From: Paracoccus fistulariae
GTDB lineage: Bacteria > Pseudomonadota > Alphaproteobacteria > Rhodobacterales > Rhodobacteraceae
Length of the DNA: 64,000 nt
Assembly (NCBI RefSeq): GCF_028553785.1
Contig: NZ_CP067136.1
Location: 372,001 to 436,000 of the forward strand
Direction of reading: 5' to 3'
The position numbers and the translations under genes were made by a program. Below are positions 49,822-58,414 of the stretch, in pieces. The first letter of the stretch is position 1, and every line of letters begins with the position of its first letter. Below the pieces are notes generated by a model. The model was not told the DNA's origin and searched no databases. It worked only from the letters and a program-made list of their open reading frames with translations.

Positions 49822-52318
49822 CGATGATGGCCTGATCGACTTCGACGGCGCGGGCGAGATCCTCCGCGCCTGGGGCAACGGGTTGCGGCCCGACCCGGAC
49901 CTGACCGTTTCGGAATGGGCGGACCGGCACCGGATGCTCTCGGGGCGGGCTTCAGCCGAACCGGGGCGGTATCGCACCGTGCGCACGCCCTACATGCGCG
50001 AGATCATGGACCGGCTGTCGCCGGGGGATCCCACGCAGCGGATCGTGTTCATGAAGGCGGCGCAGGTCGGCGCGACCGAGGCGGGCAACAACTGGATCGG
50101 GTTCGCGATCCACCAGGCGCCGGGTCCGATGCTGGCGGTCCAGCCGACCGTGGAACTGGCCAAGCGCAACTCGCGCCAGCGCATCGACCCGCTGATCGAT
50201 GAAAGCCCAGAGCTGCGGGAGCGGGTGAAGCCCGCGCGATCCCGCGATGCGGGCAACACGATGCTCTCGAAGGAGTTCGCGGGCGGCATCCTGATCATGA
50301 CGGGCGCGAACTCGGCGGTCGGGCTTCGGTCCACCCCGGCGCGCTACATCTTCCTCGACGAGGTCGACGCCTATCCCGCCTCGGCCGACGAGGAAGGCGA
50401 TCCGGTCACGCTCGCCGAGGCGCGCTCCCTGACCTTCGCCCACCGGCGCAAGGTGCTGCTGGTCTCGACGCCCACGATCCGGGGGCTGTCGCGCATCGAG
50501 CGCGAGTACGAGGCCAGCGACCAGCGTCGGTTCTTCGTGCCGTGCCCACAATGCGGCCACGCACAATGGCTGAAGTTCGACCGGCTGCGCTGGCAAAAGG
50601 GCCGCCCGGAGACGGCCGAGTATCACTGCGAGGGCTGCGACGCGGCAATCGCGGAACACCACAAGACGGCGATGCTGGAGGGCGGCGAATGGCGGGCGAC
50701 CGCCACGGCCGCCGATCCGACCACGGTCGGGTATCACCTTTCGGCGCTCTATTCGCCGATCGGCTGGCTGAGCTGGGAGCGGATCGTGCGGTCATGGGAA
50801 GCAGCCCAAGGGTCGGACGAGGCGATCAAGGCGTTCCGCAACACGATCCTCGGCGAGACATGGGTCGAGACCGGGGAAGCGCCCGACTGGCAGCGGCTCT
50901 ACGACCGGCGCGAACGCTGGAAATCCGGCACGGTGCCAGCAGGCGGGTTGTTCCTGACAGCCGGAGCCGACGTGCAGAAGGACCGGATCGAGGTCGATGT
51001 CTGGGCCTGGGGTCGCGGCTTGGAAAGCTGGCTCGTCGATCACGTCGTCATCGAGGGCGGGCCCGACCGCGTCTCCACCATTTACGATCTGGCCGGGCGG
51101 CTGAACCTCGAGCGCGGCTTCGCCGAGGATCTGGTCAAGCGCGGCGTCAGCATCGACGAGTCCCGCCGACTGATCCTCGACCAGGTCGCCGCGAAATCCG
51201 ACGAGACCCGGAACTTCCCCCATGTCTCCGTCCCGCTCGGCGGCCGAGACGAGTGCATCACCCGCCGTGACGCGGTGGCGAACGCACTGCTGCACCGCTA
51301 CAGCCCAACGCTGTTCCAGCTCGAGGACGCCGCGCGCCAGTATCGCGGCATGACGCTGCTGGAGCTCGCCCGCGAAAGCCTCGGCAATGCCGGGGTCAAC
51401 ACGCGCGGCCTGTCGCGTGACGAGGTGGCGACGCGCGCGCTGCACTCGACCTCGGACTTCCCCGAGATCCTGTCGGCCGTCACCAACAAGACGCTGCGGC
51501 AGGCCTACGAGGCCTATCCCCGCACCTTCATGCTGTTCTGTCGCCAGGTGCTGGCGACCGACTTCAAGGCGATGCATCGCGTCCAGCTCGGCGAAGCCCC
51601 GCAGCTGCTCGAGGTCGGCGAAAGCGGCGAGTTCAAGCGCGGCACGCTGGGCGAGAGCAAGGAGAGCTACAAGGTCAAGACCTATGGCCGGGTGGTCGCC
51701 ATCACCCGTCAGACGCTGATCAACGACGATCTCGACGCCTTCACCCGCATCCCGGCGATGTACGGCAACTCCATCGCCCAGCTGGAGTCGGACGTGGTCT
51801 GGGGCATCATCACCGCCAACCCGGCGATGGCCGACGGCAATGCGCTCTTCCACACCACCCACAAGAACCTGGCAGGCACCGGCGCGGCGCTCGATGTCAG
51901 CAGCGTCGGAGCGGCGCGCGCGGCGATGGCCAAGCAGACCGGCCTCGACAAGAAGACGGTGCTGAACGTCCGGCCTGCCTTCCTGATCGTGCCGGCCTCA
52001 CTGGAACTGAAAGCCGAACAGCTGGTGGCCCAGAACCTCGTGCCCGCCGCGACGTCCAGCGTGGTGCCGCAGTCGATCAGGACGCTGGCGCCGATCAGCG
52101 AGCCCCGGCTCGACGCCGCTAGCGAGACCGCCTGGTATCTGGCGGCCAGCCCGAACCAGATCGACACCATCGAGTACGCCTATCTCGAGGGCCAGCAGGG
52201 CGCCTATATCGAGACGCGCAACGGCTTCGACGTCGACGGGGTCGAGATCAAGTGCCGCCTCGACTTCGGAGCCAAGGCCATCGACTGGCGCGGCCTCTAC
52301 AAGAACCCGGGCGCGTAA
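49769..52318 (+). CDS. Terminase large subunit fused in frame to prohead protease/major capsid protein
   Basis: One 849-residue frame. Residues 1-433 match a GpA-type terminase: P-loop variant KAAQVGATEAG (97-107), Walker B FLDEVD (195-200), zinc ribbon CPQC...CEGC (259-262, 287-290) and the first nuclease Asp in AGADVQ (401). At residue 432-435 (about 51062-51073) it switches, without stop or frameshift, to a gpT-like prohead protease/major capsid protein: QYRGMTLLELARESLGNAGVNTRG, HSTSDFPEILSAVTNKTLRQAYE, VVAITRQTLINDDLDAFTRIP. Nuclease end, portal and protease start are missing. Confidence 0.9.
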   Translation: MYAPTSTNSPRSGPTSGDDDGLIDFDGAGEILRAWGNGLRPDPDLTVSEWADRHRMLSGRASAEPGRYRTVRTPYMREIMDRLSPGDPTQRIVFMKAAQVGATEAGNNWIGFAIHQAPGPMLAVQPTVELAKRNSRQRIDPLIDESPELRERVKPARSRDAGNTMLSKEFAGGILIMTGANSAVGLRSTPARYIFLDEVDAYPASADEEGDPVTLAEARSLTFAHRRKVLLVSTPTIRGLSRIEREYEASDQRRFFVPCPQCGHAQWLKFDRLRWQKGRPETAEYHCEGCDAAIAEHHKTAMLEGGEWRATATAADPTTVGYHLSALYSPIGWLSWERIVRSWEAAQGSDEAIKAFRNTILGETWVETGEAPDWQRLYDRRERWKSGTVPAGGLFLTAGADVQKDRIEVDVWAWGRGLESWLVDHVVIEGGPDRVSTIYDLAGRLNLERGFAEDLVKRGVSIDESRRLILDQVAAKSDETRNFPHVSVPLGGRDECITRRDAVANALLHRYSPTLFQLEDAARQYRGMTLLELARESLGNAGVNTRGLSRDEVATRALHSTSDFPEILSAVTNKTLRQAYEAYPRTFMLFCRQVLATDFKAMHRVQLGEAPQLLEVGESGEFKRGTLGESKESYKVKTYGRVVAITRQTLINDDLDAFTRIPAMYGNSIAQLESDVVWGIITANPAMADGNALFHTTHKNLAGTGAALDVSSVGAARAAMAKQTGLDKKTVLNVRPAFLIVPASLELKAEQLVAQNLVPAATSSVVPQSIRTLAPISEPRLDAASETAWYLAASPNQIDTIEYAYLEGQQGAYIETRNGFDVDGVEIKCRLDFGAKAIDWRGLYKNPGA

Positions 52319-52344
52319 GGCGCGCTTCCTGAACCCTGACACAC

Positions 52345-52369
52345 GGGCGGTCCTGACGGGCCGCCCTTC
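52345..52369 (+). terminator. Hairpin after the capsid part
   Basis: GGGCGG (52345-52350) and CCGCCC (52361-52366) with loop TCCTGACGGG, followed by TTCGTCTTT. It lies between the fusion stop and the DUF2190 gene. Partial terminator or processing site. Confidence 0.45.
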
Positions 52370-52392
52370 GTCTTTCCACGAGGATCCCCATC

Positions 52393-52728
52393 ATGAAAAC
52401 CTACGTCCAGCCCGGCAACACCATCACCCTGACCGCGCCCTATGCCGTCGCCTCCGGCGATGGCCTGCTCGTCGGCTCCATCTTCGGCATCGCCGCGGGT
52501 GCCGCCGCCATTGGCGAGCCCGTCGAGACCGCGCTCGTCGGCGTGTTCGACATCACCAAGGTCGGCTCCCAGGCGTGGACGGTTGGCGCCAAGGTCTATT
52601 GGGACGACACCAACAAGCGCACCACGACCGTCGCGACCGACAACACCCTCATCGGCGCGGCCGTCGAGGCGGTGGCGAGCGGCGCCGGCGACACCATCGG
52701 CCGGGTGCGCCTGAACGCGACGTTCTGA
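52393..52728 (+). CDS. DUF2190 head decoration protein
   Basis: A 111-residue DUF2190 protein: VQPGNTITLTAPYAVASGDGLLVGSIFGIAAGAAA and KVYWDDTNKRTTTVATDNTLIGAAVEAV. Family members are capsid decoration or stabilisation proteins encoded directly after the major capsid gene, consistent with the C-terminal identity of the preceding fusion. Confidence 0.85.
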   Translation: MKTYVQPGNTITLTAPYAVASGDGLLVGSIFGIAAGAAAIGEPVETALVGVFDITKVGSQAWTVGAKVYWDDTNKRTTTVATDNTLIGAAVEAVASGAGDTIGRVRLNATF

Positions 52729-53039
52729 TGTCGGCCTTCGCCGCCGCCATCGGCGCGCTCTTCGCCGATCCGAACATCGGCCGGGACGCGGTCTACATCG
52801 CCGACGGCGGTACACCCGTGCTGGTGCGTGCCGTCGCCCGTCGCGCCGACGCGGTCACCGACTTCGGCGACGCGCGGCTCTGGTCCGAAACCACCCGGAT
52901 CGACCTGCGCGTGGCCGAGGTGGCGAACCCGCGTCCCGGCGACCGCATCGAGATCGACGGCGACGCCTTCCTCATACAGGGCGAGCCGGTCCGCGACCGC
53001 GAGCGGCTGGTCTGGACCGTCGACCTGAGGCCCGCGTGA
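52728..53039 (+). CDS. Head-tail joining protein
   Basis: A 103-residue protein with ATG 52728 overlapping the preceding stop. Beta-rich, with DRIEIDGDAFLIQGEPVRDRERLVWTVDLRPA. Matches small phage head-tail connector proteins located between decoration and tail completion genes. Overlaps the next gene by 4 bases. Confidence 0.7.
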   Translation: MSAFAAAIGALFADPNIGRDAVYIADGGTPVLVRAVARRADAVTDFGDARLWSETTRIDLRVAEVANPRPGDRIEIDGDAFLIQGEPVRDRERLVWTVDLRPA

Positions 53040-53665
53040 AACTGAAGCTCGACATCGATCCCGACATCGTCGCGATGATGGCGGCCGAGGTCGCGGCGGG
53101 TGAACGGGCCGTCACCGCCGCCATTCGCGAGGCCGGGACTGGGCTGAAGACGGCGTGGCGGTTGCAGATCACCGGCGCGGGGCTTGGTACACGGCTCGCC
53201 AACTCGATCCGGAGCCAGAACTTCCCGAGGTCGGGCGAGAGCCTTGAGGCTGCGGCGCTGGTCTGGTCGAAGGCGCCGGTAATCGTCGGTGCGCATGACA
53301 CCGGGCCGCTGATCCGATCGAAGAACGGGTTCTGGCTGGCGATCCCGCTGCCCGCGGCGGGCAAATCCCTGCGCGGCGGCCGGATCACCCCCGGTGAATG
53401 GGAGCGGCGACGCGGCCTCCGCCTGCGTTTCGTCTATCGCCGGACGGGCCCCAGCCTGCTGGTCGCCGAGGGGCGGCTGAACACGAAAGGCCAGGCGGTG
53501 GTGTCGCGGTCGAAGACCGGGCGCGGAAAGGTCACTGCGCCGATCTTCCTGCTGGTGCCGCAGGTCAAGCTGCCGAAGCGGCTGGATCTGGCGCGGGATG
53601 CAGACCGGGCGTTGGACAGCGTGCCGGGGCTGATCGTGGCGAACTGGGTGGGGGGTAGGTTGTGA
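53036..53665 (+). CDS. DUF6441 family phage protein
   Basis: A 209-residue virion-assembly protein: MKLKLDIDPDIVAMMAAEVAAGERAVTAAIREAGTGLKTAWR and a C-terminal LLVPQVKLPKRLDLARDADRAL. Family function in head-tail completion is inferred from its fixed position. In other phages the next gene is the tail completion protein; here a mer operon lies between. Confidence 0.75.
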   Translation: MKLKLDIDPDIVAMMAAEVAAGERAVTAAIREAGTGLKTAWRLQITGAGLGTRLANSIRSQNFPRSGESLEAAALVWSKAPVIVGAHDTGPLIRSKNGFWLAIPLPAAGKSLRGGRITPGEWERRRGLRLRFVYRRTGPSLLVAEGRLNTKGQAVVSRSKTGRGKVTAPIFLLVPQVKLPKRLDLARDADRALDSVPGLIVANWVGGRL

Positions 53666-53715
53666 TCGCATCGATGCGCAATCTTGCTCGGCAGCCACGA
53701 AACCGACGGCTCGGG

Positions 53716-55152
53716 TTACCCCGCGCAGCACGACAGCTTCGCGACATCCTTGTCGAAGGTCTGCGCGGCGAGCTTCAGCCCCTCTACCGTGGTCAGATAG
53801 GGGAAGATCGTCTCGCCGAGCGCCTTTGTCGTCATGCCGAACTTGAGCGCCATGGCGAGCGTCTGGACACTGTCGGCTCCCTCCGGCGCCATGATCACGC
53901 CGCCCAGGAGGCGGTCGGTCGCCCGGTCCGCGACGAGCTTGATCAGGCCGCGCGTGTCGCGGGCGGCGAGCGCGCGGGGCACGTTGTCGAGCGTCAGCAC
54001 ACTGGTCTTGACGTCATGACCCGCGGCGCGCGCCTGCGCCTCGGTCAGCCCGACGCCGGCGACCTGCGGATCGGTGAACACCACCCACGGCATCGCGGCG
54101 TTGTCGTAGCGCTCCGCCCCGCCCAGAACGGCGTTGCGGGACGCGAGCTTGGCGCCATAGGCGGCCATGTAGACGAACTGGTCGCGGTCGGTCACATCGC
54201 CCGCCGCGAAGATGCCGGCCTTCGTGGTCTGCATGTCGTCGCCCACCCGGATCGCGCCACGCGCGTCGGTCTCGACGCCCATCTCCGCGAGGCCCAGCCC
54301 CTCGGTGTTGGCTGCGCGTCCCGTCGTCAGGACGAGGCGGTCGGCCGTCAGATCGCGGTCTGCGCCGTCCACCGTCACCGTCAGGACCGCACGGGCCCCG
54401 TCGCGCCGTGCGGCGTCGTAGGTCGCGCCATCGACAACCGCGACGCCCTCGGCGCGCAGCGTCTCCGTCAGCGCCCGGGACACCTCCGGCTCTGTGCGCG
54501 GCAGCAGGCGCGAGCGGCAGACAATGGTGACGCGGGTGCCCATCCGCGCCATCATCTGCGCCAGCTCCACGCCGATGTAGCCGCCGCCGAGGAAGATCAG
54601 GCTTTCGGGCAACCGGTCCAGCTCCAGCAGCGACGTGCTGTCGAGCGTTGGTGCGTCCTGGATCCCAGGGATGTCGGGCACGGCGGGTCGGCCACCGGTC
54701 GCGACGATCACCTTGGGAGCCGTGATCCTGCGCCCGCCGACCTCGACCCCGCCGAGGACGAGACGCGCCGGACCCTCGTCGAGATAGGTCACACCGCCGT
54801 AGCCCGGCAGCAGATCGGCGTACTTCTTCTGGCGCAGTGTCGCGACAAGATCGTCCTTGGCCGCAATCAGCGCCGACCAGTCGGCGACCTGCGCCTCGCT
54901 GTTCAGGCCCGGGAACCGATGTGCTGTCTGCGCACCGTGCAGGGCTTCCGCGGCCCGGATCATCGTCTTGGAGGGCACACAGCCCACGTTCACGCAGGTC
55001 CCGCCGATGGTGCCATGGCCGATCAGCGCGACGCGCTTGCCTCCCTCGGCGGCGGTGATCGCGGCCGAGAACCCGGCCGATCCGGCGCCGATCACGGCAA
55101 GGTCGAAATCGCCCTTGGGCGCGCAGCAATCGTCTTTCATCAAGTCATCCAT
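53716..55152 (-). CDS. merA: Mercuric reductase without NmerA domain
   Basis: A 478-residue flavoprotein disulfide reductase. FAD-binding VIGAGSAGFSAAITAAEGG at the N-terminus, redox-active disulfide GGTCVNVGCVPSK, NADPH-binding GGGYIGVELAQ, second FAD motif IFAAGDVTD, and the C-terminal Hg(II)-binding vicinal Cys pair (LSCCAG end). It reduces Hg(II) to volatile Hg(0) using NADPH in the cytoplasm. The N-terminal heavy-metal-associated domain present in some MerA is absent; DDCCAP replaces it. Last gene of merTPFA; overlaps merF by 8 bases. Confidence 0.96.
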   Translation of the reverse strand: MDDLMKDDCCAPKGDFDLAVIGAGSAGFSAAITAAEGGKRVALIGHGTIGGTCVNVGCVPSKTMIRAAEALHGAQTAHRFPGLNSEAQVADWSALIAAKDDLVATLRQKKYADLLPGYGGVTYLDEGPARLVLGGVEVGGRRITAPKVIVATGGRPAVPDIPGIQDAPTLDSTSLLELDRLPESLIFLGGGYIGVELAQMMARMGTRVTIVCRSRLLPRTEPEVSRALTETLRAEGVAVVDGATYDAARRDGARAVLTVTVDGADRDLTADRLVLTTGRAANTEGLGLAEMGVETDARGAIRVGDDMQTTKAGIFAAGDVTDRDQFVYMAAYGAKLASRNAVLGGAERYDNAAMPWVVFTDPQVAGVGLTEAQARAAGHDVKTSVLTLDNVPRALAARDTRGLIKLVADRATDRLLGGVIMAPEGADSVQTLAMALKFGMTTKALGETIFPYLTTVEGLKLAAQTFDKDVAKLSCCAG

Positions 55153-55378
55153 CCGTTCGAGTGGTCTGGCGCCGCTGCCGTCTCCAGACCGCGTACACGG
55201 TCAGCGCGACGAAAAAGGCGAGCGCGGGCAGCAGAACGTAGTCGAGCCAACCCAGCCAGGCCGACAGGCCCACGGCACCCAGAAGCACCACCAGCACCGG
55301 AGTGAAGCAGCAGAGCGCCGCGATGACGGTGCCGACGATCCCTGTCGCGATCAGCTTGCGGTCGGACTGCTCGGTCAT
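55145..55378 (-). CDS. merF: Mercuric transport protein MerF
   Basis: A 77-residue inner-membrane protein with two helices; the first contains the Hg-binding vicinal Cys motif IAALCCFTPVLVVLLG. Start taken at ATG 55378 (MTEQSD). Brings Hg(II) across the membrane to MerA. Confidence 0.92.
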   Translation of the reverse strand: MTEQSDRKLIATGIVGTVIAALCCFTPVLVVLLGAVGLSAWLGWLDYVLLPALAFFVALTVYAVWRRQRRQTTRTDG

Positions 55379-55382
55379 CTCG

Positions 55383-55688
55383 TCAGCCCGCGACACGCGC
55401 CGGGTAGCCTGCATTGGCCGACGCGGTCGCGATGGCGTCGGCGCTCGTCGCGGCGGTGTCGAAGATCACCGTGGCGGTGCGGGCATCGAAGTCGATCTCG
55501 ACGGCGCGCACGCCCGCGACGCCCTCCATCGCACGCTTCACGGTGACTGGGCAGAGCGCGCAGGTCATGTTGTCCACCGCGAAGGTGACGGTCTGCTCGG
55601 CGGCGACGGTCTGCGCGGCAACAGGGATGGCGGTGATCGGCACAACGGCGGTCAGGCCGAACAAGGCGAGTGCAAGGATCTTCTTCAT
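55383..55688 (-). CDS. merP: Periplasmic mercury-binding protein MerP
   Basis: A 101-residue protein with a signal peptide (MKKILALALFGLTAVVPITAIPVAAQ) and a heavy-metal-associated domain with NMTCALCPVTVKRAM (MTCxxC). It binds periplasmic Hg(II) and hands it to MerT or MerF. 4 bases from merF. Confidence 0.96.
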   Translation of the reverse strand: MKKILALALFGLTAVVPITAIPVAAQTVAAEQTVTFAVDNMTCALCPVTVKRAMEGVAGVRAVEIDFDARTATVIFDTAATSADAIATASANAGYPARVAG

Positions 55689-55706
55689 GTGGATGTCCTT
55701 TCGGGG

Positions 55707-56096
55707 TCAGTAGAGAAGCGGGGCCCACCAGTCGATGGTGAGGGCTGCGAGAACGAGGATCAGGGAGGCCCAGAGAGCCGACTTGGTGATGCGCGCCGAT
55801 GCTGGCCTTGCGCAGTAGGAACCGGGTTCGCAGACGGTTGGCTTGCGGAAATAGACCTGCCAGAAACCCGCCGCGATGAAGCCGAGCGCGATCACGGCGA
55901 AGATCGGCTTGTAAGGCTCCAGAGCCGTCAGGTTGCCGATCCAGGCGCCCGAGATGCCGAGAGTCAGAAGCACCAGCGGCCCGATGCAGCAGGCCGAGGC
56001 GAGAAAGGCGCCCACCACACCGCCCGCCGCGAGCCAGCCCTTTCGGGCGGGGCGATCCGCGCCCGTGCTGTCCGTTCTGTCGTCTGTCAGCGCCAT
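55707..56096 (-). CDS. merT: Mercuric transport protein MerT
   Basis: A 129-residue membrane protein with three predicted helices. Helix 1 has LASACCIGPLVLLTLG (vicinal Cys), and the cytoplasmic-periplasmic loop has CEPGSYC. ATG at 56096. First structural gene of the merTPFA unit. Confidence 0.94.
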   Translation of the reverse strand: MALTDDRTDSTGADRPARKGWLAAGGVVGAFLASACCIGPLVLLTLGISGAWIGNLTALEPYKPIFAVIALGFIAAGFWQVYFRKPTVCEPGSYCARPASARITKSALWASLILVLAALTIDWWAPLLY

Positions 56097-56127
56097 GTCG
56101 CGCACCTCTCGTCTGTGATTGACGATG

Positions 56128-56158
56128 GGTGTAGGGTCTGTAGCAACTACAGGCTCAA
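56128..56158 (-). promoter_or_regulatory. MerR-type operator/promoter of merTPFA
   Basis: On the minus strand -35 TTGAGC (56158-56153) and -10 TACACC (56133-56128) are separated by 19 bp instead of 17. Inside the spacer is a dyad CTGTAG-TTG-CTACAG (56138-56152). The overlong spacer with a central dyad is the hallmark of promoters that MerR activates by DNA distortion on Hg(II). It lies between the merR and merT starts and could control both. Confidence 0.85.
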
Positions 56159-56172
56159 GAGGAAACTTGCCC

Positions 56173-56598
56173 ATGACCGATCACGAGCGCGAGAGCGGCT
56201 TCACACGCGGCGACCTGGCCCGGGCGACCGGCTGCAACATCGAGACGATCCGCTATTACGAGAAGACCGGCCTGCTGCCCGACCCGCCCCGCACGGACGC
56301 CGGCTACCGGGTCTATTCCGCCGCACACGCCACACGCCTCCGCTTCATCCTGCGCGCCCGCGAACTCGGGTTCTCGATGGAGGACATCCGCGGGCTGATG
56401 GGGCTCGGCGACGGCGCCGCGCCGACCTGCGCCGAGGTCAAGGAACGGACGGAGCGGCACCTTGCCGATGTCCGCGCGAGGATCGCGGATCTTCGGCGTA
56501 TCGAATCCGTCCTCGCTACAACTGCATCCAGGTGTTCGGGCGCCGAAGTCCCCGATTGTCCGGTGCTCGAAGCGATTTCCAACTCGGCCGACCCATGA
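56173..56598 (+). CDS. merR: Mercury-responsive regulator MerR
   Basis: A 141-residue MerR: N-terminal winged helix (FTRGDLARATGCNIETIRYYEKTGLLPDPPRT), coiled-coil dimerisation helix, and Hg-binding Cys residues 86, 121 and 129 (TCAEVKER, RCSGAEVPDCPV). The last two cysteines are separated by 7 residues, versus 8 in Tn501 MerR, so the site is of a variant class. ATG 56173. Its stop overlaps the ATG of the phage gene at 56595. Confidence 0.95.
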   Translation: MTDHERESGFTRGDLARATGCNIETIRYYEKTGLLPDPPRTDAGYRVYSAAHATRLRFILRARELGFSMEDIRGLMGLGDGAAPTCAEVKERTERHLADVRARIADLRRIESVLATTASRCSGAEVPDCPVLEAISNSADP

Positions 56599-57011
56599 CA
56601 CCTCGCGAAACCATCCTCGTCGCGCTGCACGCGCGGCTCTCGGCGCTGCCCGCCACCGCTCTGCGCGGGGACGTGCTGCCCGAGCGCATGCCGGTCGAGG
56701 GCCTGATGATCCTGCGCGATGGCGAACCAGGTGCGCCCGAAGTCACGCTGTCGCCGCTGCGCTATCACTACCAGCACCGAGCCGAGATCGAGGCGGTCGT
56801 TCAGGGTGCCGATCGCGACGCCGCCTTTGACACGCTGACCGCCAGCATCGGCGCAGCGCTCGCCGCCGACCGGACGCTGGGCGGGTTCTGCGACTGGGTC
56901 GAGGCCGAAGCCCCGCGCCCGGTCGATCTGCCGGTCGAGGGCGCGGCGAGTCTGAAGGCCGCCGTTATCCCGGTCGTGCTGCACTATTCCACGGCCGACC
57001 CGCTGGCCTGA
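56595..57011 (+). CDS. Phage tail completion/terminator-like protein
   Basis: A 138-residue protein: TPRETILVALHARLSALPATALRGDVLPERMPVEGLMILRDGEPG and YHYQHRAEIEAVVQGADRDAAFDTLTASIGAAL. Fits tail terminator/completion proteins between head-joining and tube genes. ATG 56595 overlaps merR. Ends 24 bases before the tube gene. Confidence 0.75.
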   Translation: MTPRETILVALHARLSALPATALRGDVLPERMPVEGLMILRDGEPGAPEVTLSPLRYHYQHRAEIEAVVQGADRDAAFDTLTASIGAALAADRTLGGFCDWVEAEAPRPVDLPVEGAASLKAAVIPVVLHYSTADPLA

Positions 57012-57035
57012 CCCAACCGACCACAGGAGACGAAC

Positions 57036-57977
57036 ATGGCACGAGCCCAAGGGGCGCGAGCGCTGATGGCGCTTGCGTTCGAGACGACCTATGGAACGCC
57101 GCCCGTCAGCGGCTTCACCCGCATGCCCTTCGCCAGCACGTCGCTCGGCGCGGAGCAGCCGCTGCTGAATTCGGAGCTTCTCGGCTACGGCCGCGATCCG
57201 CTAGCGCCGATCAAGGACGCCGTGACGGCCGACGGCGACGTCGTCGTGCCGCTGGACGCCGAGGCGTTCGGCTTCTGGCTGAAGGCAGCCTTCGGCGCGC
57301 CCACGACCACGGGCGCGGAGGCCCCGTACAGCCACGAATTTCAGTCGGGGTCCTGGACGTTGCCCTCGATGTCGATCGAGACCGGCATGCCCGAGGTGCC
57401 CCGCTATGCGATGTACTCGGGCTGCGTGCTCGACCAGATCACCTGGCAGATGCAGCGCTCGGGCCTGCTCACCGCGACCGCGCGGCTGGTGGCGCAGGGC
57501 GAGACGGTCGGCACCACGACCAGTGCCGGAACGCCCGCCGCACTGGAGTTGAAGCGCTTCGGCCATTTCAACGGGGCGATCACCCGGAACGGCACCGCCC
57601 TCGGCAATGTGGTCTCGGCCGAGATCACCTACGCCAACAACCTCGACCGGATCGAGACCATCCGCTCGGACGGCCGCATCGATGGCGCGGATCCATCCAT
57701 TGCCGCGCTGACGGGCCGGATCGAGGTGCGCTTCGCCGACCAGACGCTGGTGACGCAGGCGATCAACGGCGAGGCCTGCGAGATGGAATTCGCCTACGTC
57801 CTGCCTTCAGGCGAAAGCTTCTCCTTCACCGTGCACGCCGTCTACCTGCCGCGTCCACGGATCGAGATTTCCGGGCCGCAGGGCGTCCAGGCGACATTCG
57901 ACTGGCAGGCCGCGCGCGACAGCGTCGTCGGCCGGATGTGCACCGCCACCCTCGTGAATGACGTGGAGACGTATTGA
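57036..57977 (+). CDS. Phage tail tube protein
   Basis: A 313-residue protein: MARAQGARALMALAFETTYGTPP, then beta-rich repeats such as LDQITWQMQRSGLLTATARLVAQGE and NVVSAEITYANNLDRIETIRSDGRIDGADPS. Matches the tail tube/structural protein family of Rhodobacteraceae phages. AGGAG precedes the start. Its stop overlaps the next gene. Confidence 0.8.
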   Translation: MARAQGARALMALAFETTYGTPPVSGFTRMPFASTSLGAEQPLLNSELLGYGRDPLAPIKDAVTADGDVVVPLDAEAFGFWLKAAFGAPTTTGAEAPYSHEFQSGSWTLPSMSIETGMPEVPRYAMYSGCVLDQITWQMQRSGLLTATARLVAQGETVGTTTSAGTPAALELKRFGHFNGAITRNGTALGNVVSAEITYANNLDRIETIRSDGRIDGADPSIAALTGRIEVRFADQTLVTQAINGEACEMEFAYVLPSGESFSFTVHAVYLPRPRIEISGPQGVQATFDWQAARDSVVGRMCTATLVNDVETY

Positions 57978-58414
57978 TGCTGACGCTCGACCTGACCAAC
58001 GCGCCGCGCTGGCATGACCTCGCCCCCGGCGTCCGGGTGCAACTGCGCCCGCTGACGACCGCCCTGATGGTCGCGACGCGCAGCGACCCCGCCGTCGAGG
58101 CGGTGCCCGAGGAGGCTTCCGACGAGGAGCGCGCCGTCGCCTTCGCCAAGGCGCTGGCGCGACGGGCTGTGCTCGGCTGGGAGGGCATCGGCGATGCCGA
58201 CGGCAACCCGATCGATCCCACCCCCGAGGCCATCGACGCGCTGCTCGACGTCTGGCCGATCTTCGAGGCCTTCCAATTGACCTACGTGTCCAAAGGCCTG
58301 CTGCTGGAACAGGAAAAAAACGCCTCCGCGCTCTCGCCGAGTGGTCCTTCGGCGGGGGCGAGCGCTACTGCGAAGCCTGCGCGCAAGCGTGCGAAGACTG
58401 CCCGACGCGCCTGA
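57977..58414 (+). CDS. Tail assembly chaperone, upstream (unshifted) product
   Basis: A 145-residue protein (ATG 57977, overlapping the tube stop): LTLDLTNAPRWHDLAPGVRVQLRPLTTALMVATRSDPAV and IDALLDVWPIFEAFQLTYVSKGLLLEQEKNAS. Like lambda gpG, it is the short product of the pair that ends after a slippery site; a tail of Ala/Lys/Arg follows. The longer shifted product uses the next frame. Confidence 0.75.
   Translation: MLTLDLTNAPRWHDLAPGVRVQLRPLTTALMVATRSDPAVEAVPEEASDEERAVAFAKALARRAVLGWEGIGDADGNPIDPTPEAIDALLDVWPIFEAFQLTYVSKGLLLEQEKNASALSPSGPSAGASATAKPARKRAKTARRA
58315..58321 (+). other. Slippery heptamer A AAA AAC for -1 frameshift
   Basis: In the frame of the upstream chaperone the codons read GAA AAA AAC, giving a canonical X XXY YYZ heptamer A AAA AAC at 58315-58321. 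Shift by -1 continues as codon CGC at 58321 with an open frame to 58641, as in lambda gpG/gpGT. Confidence 0.8.

Larger units (their letters stand above)
53666..56594. mobile_element. mer mercury-resistance insert within phage late genes
   Basis: About 2.9 kb between the DUF6441 stop and the ATG at 56595 contains merA, merF, merP, merT (minus strand) and merR (plus). No transposase, terminal inverted repeat or target duplication is visible. The right edge is seamless: merR's stop codon overlaps the ATG of the phage gene, so it is a cargo (moron-like) insertion rather than a recent transposon. Confidence 0.85.

Noticed and set aside
53640..56600. A transposon around the mer genes
   Set aside because: I found no transposase, terminal inverted repeats or target-site duplication at either edge.
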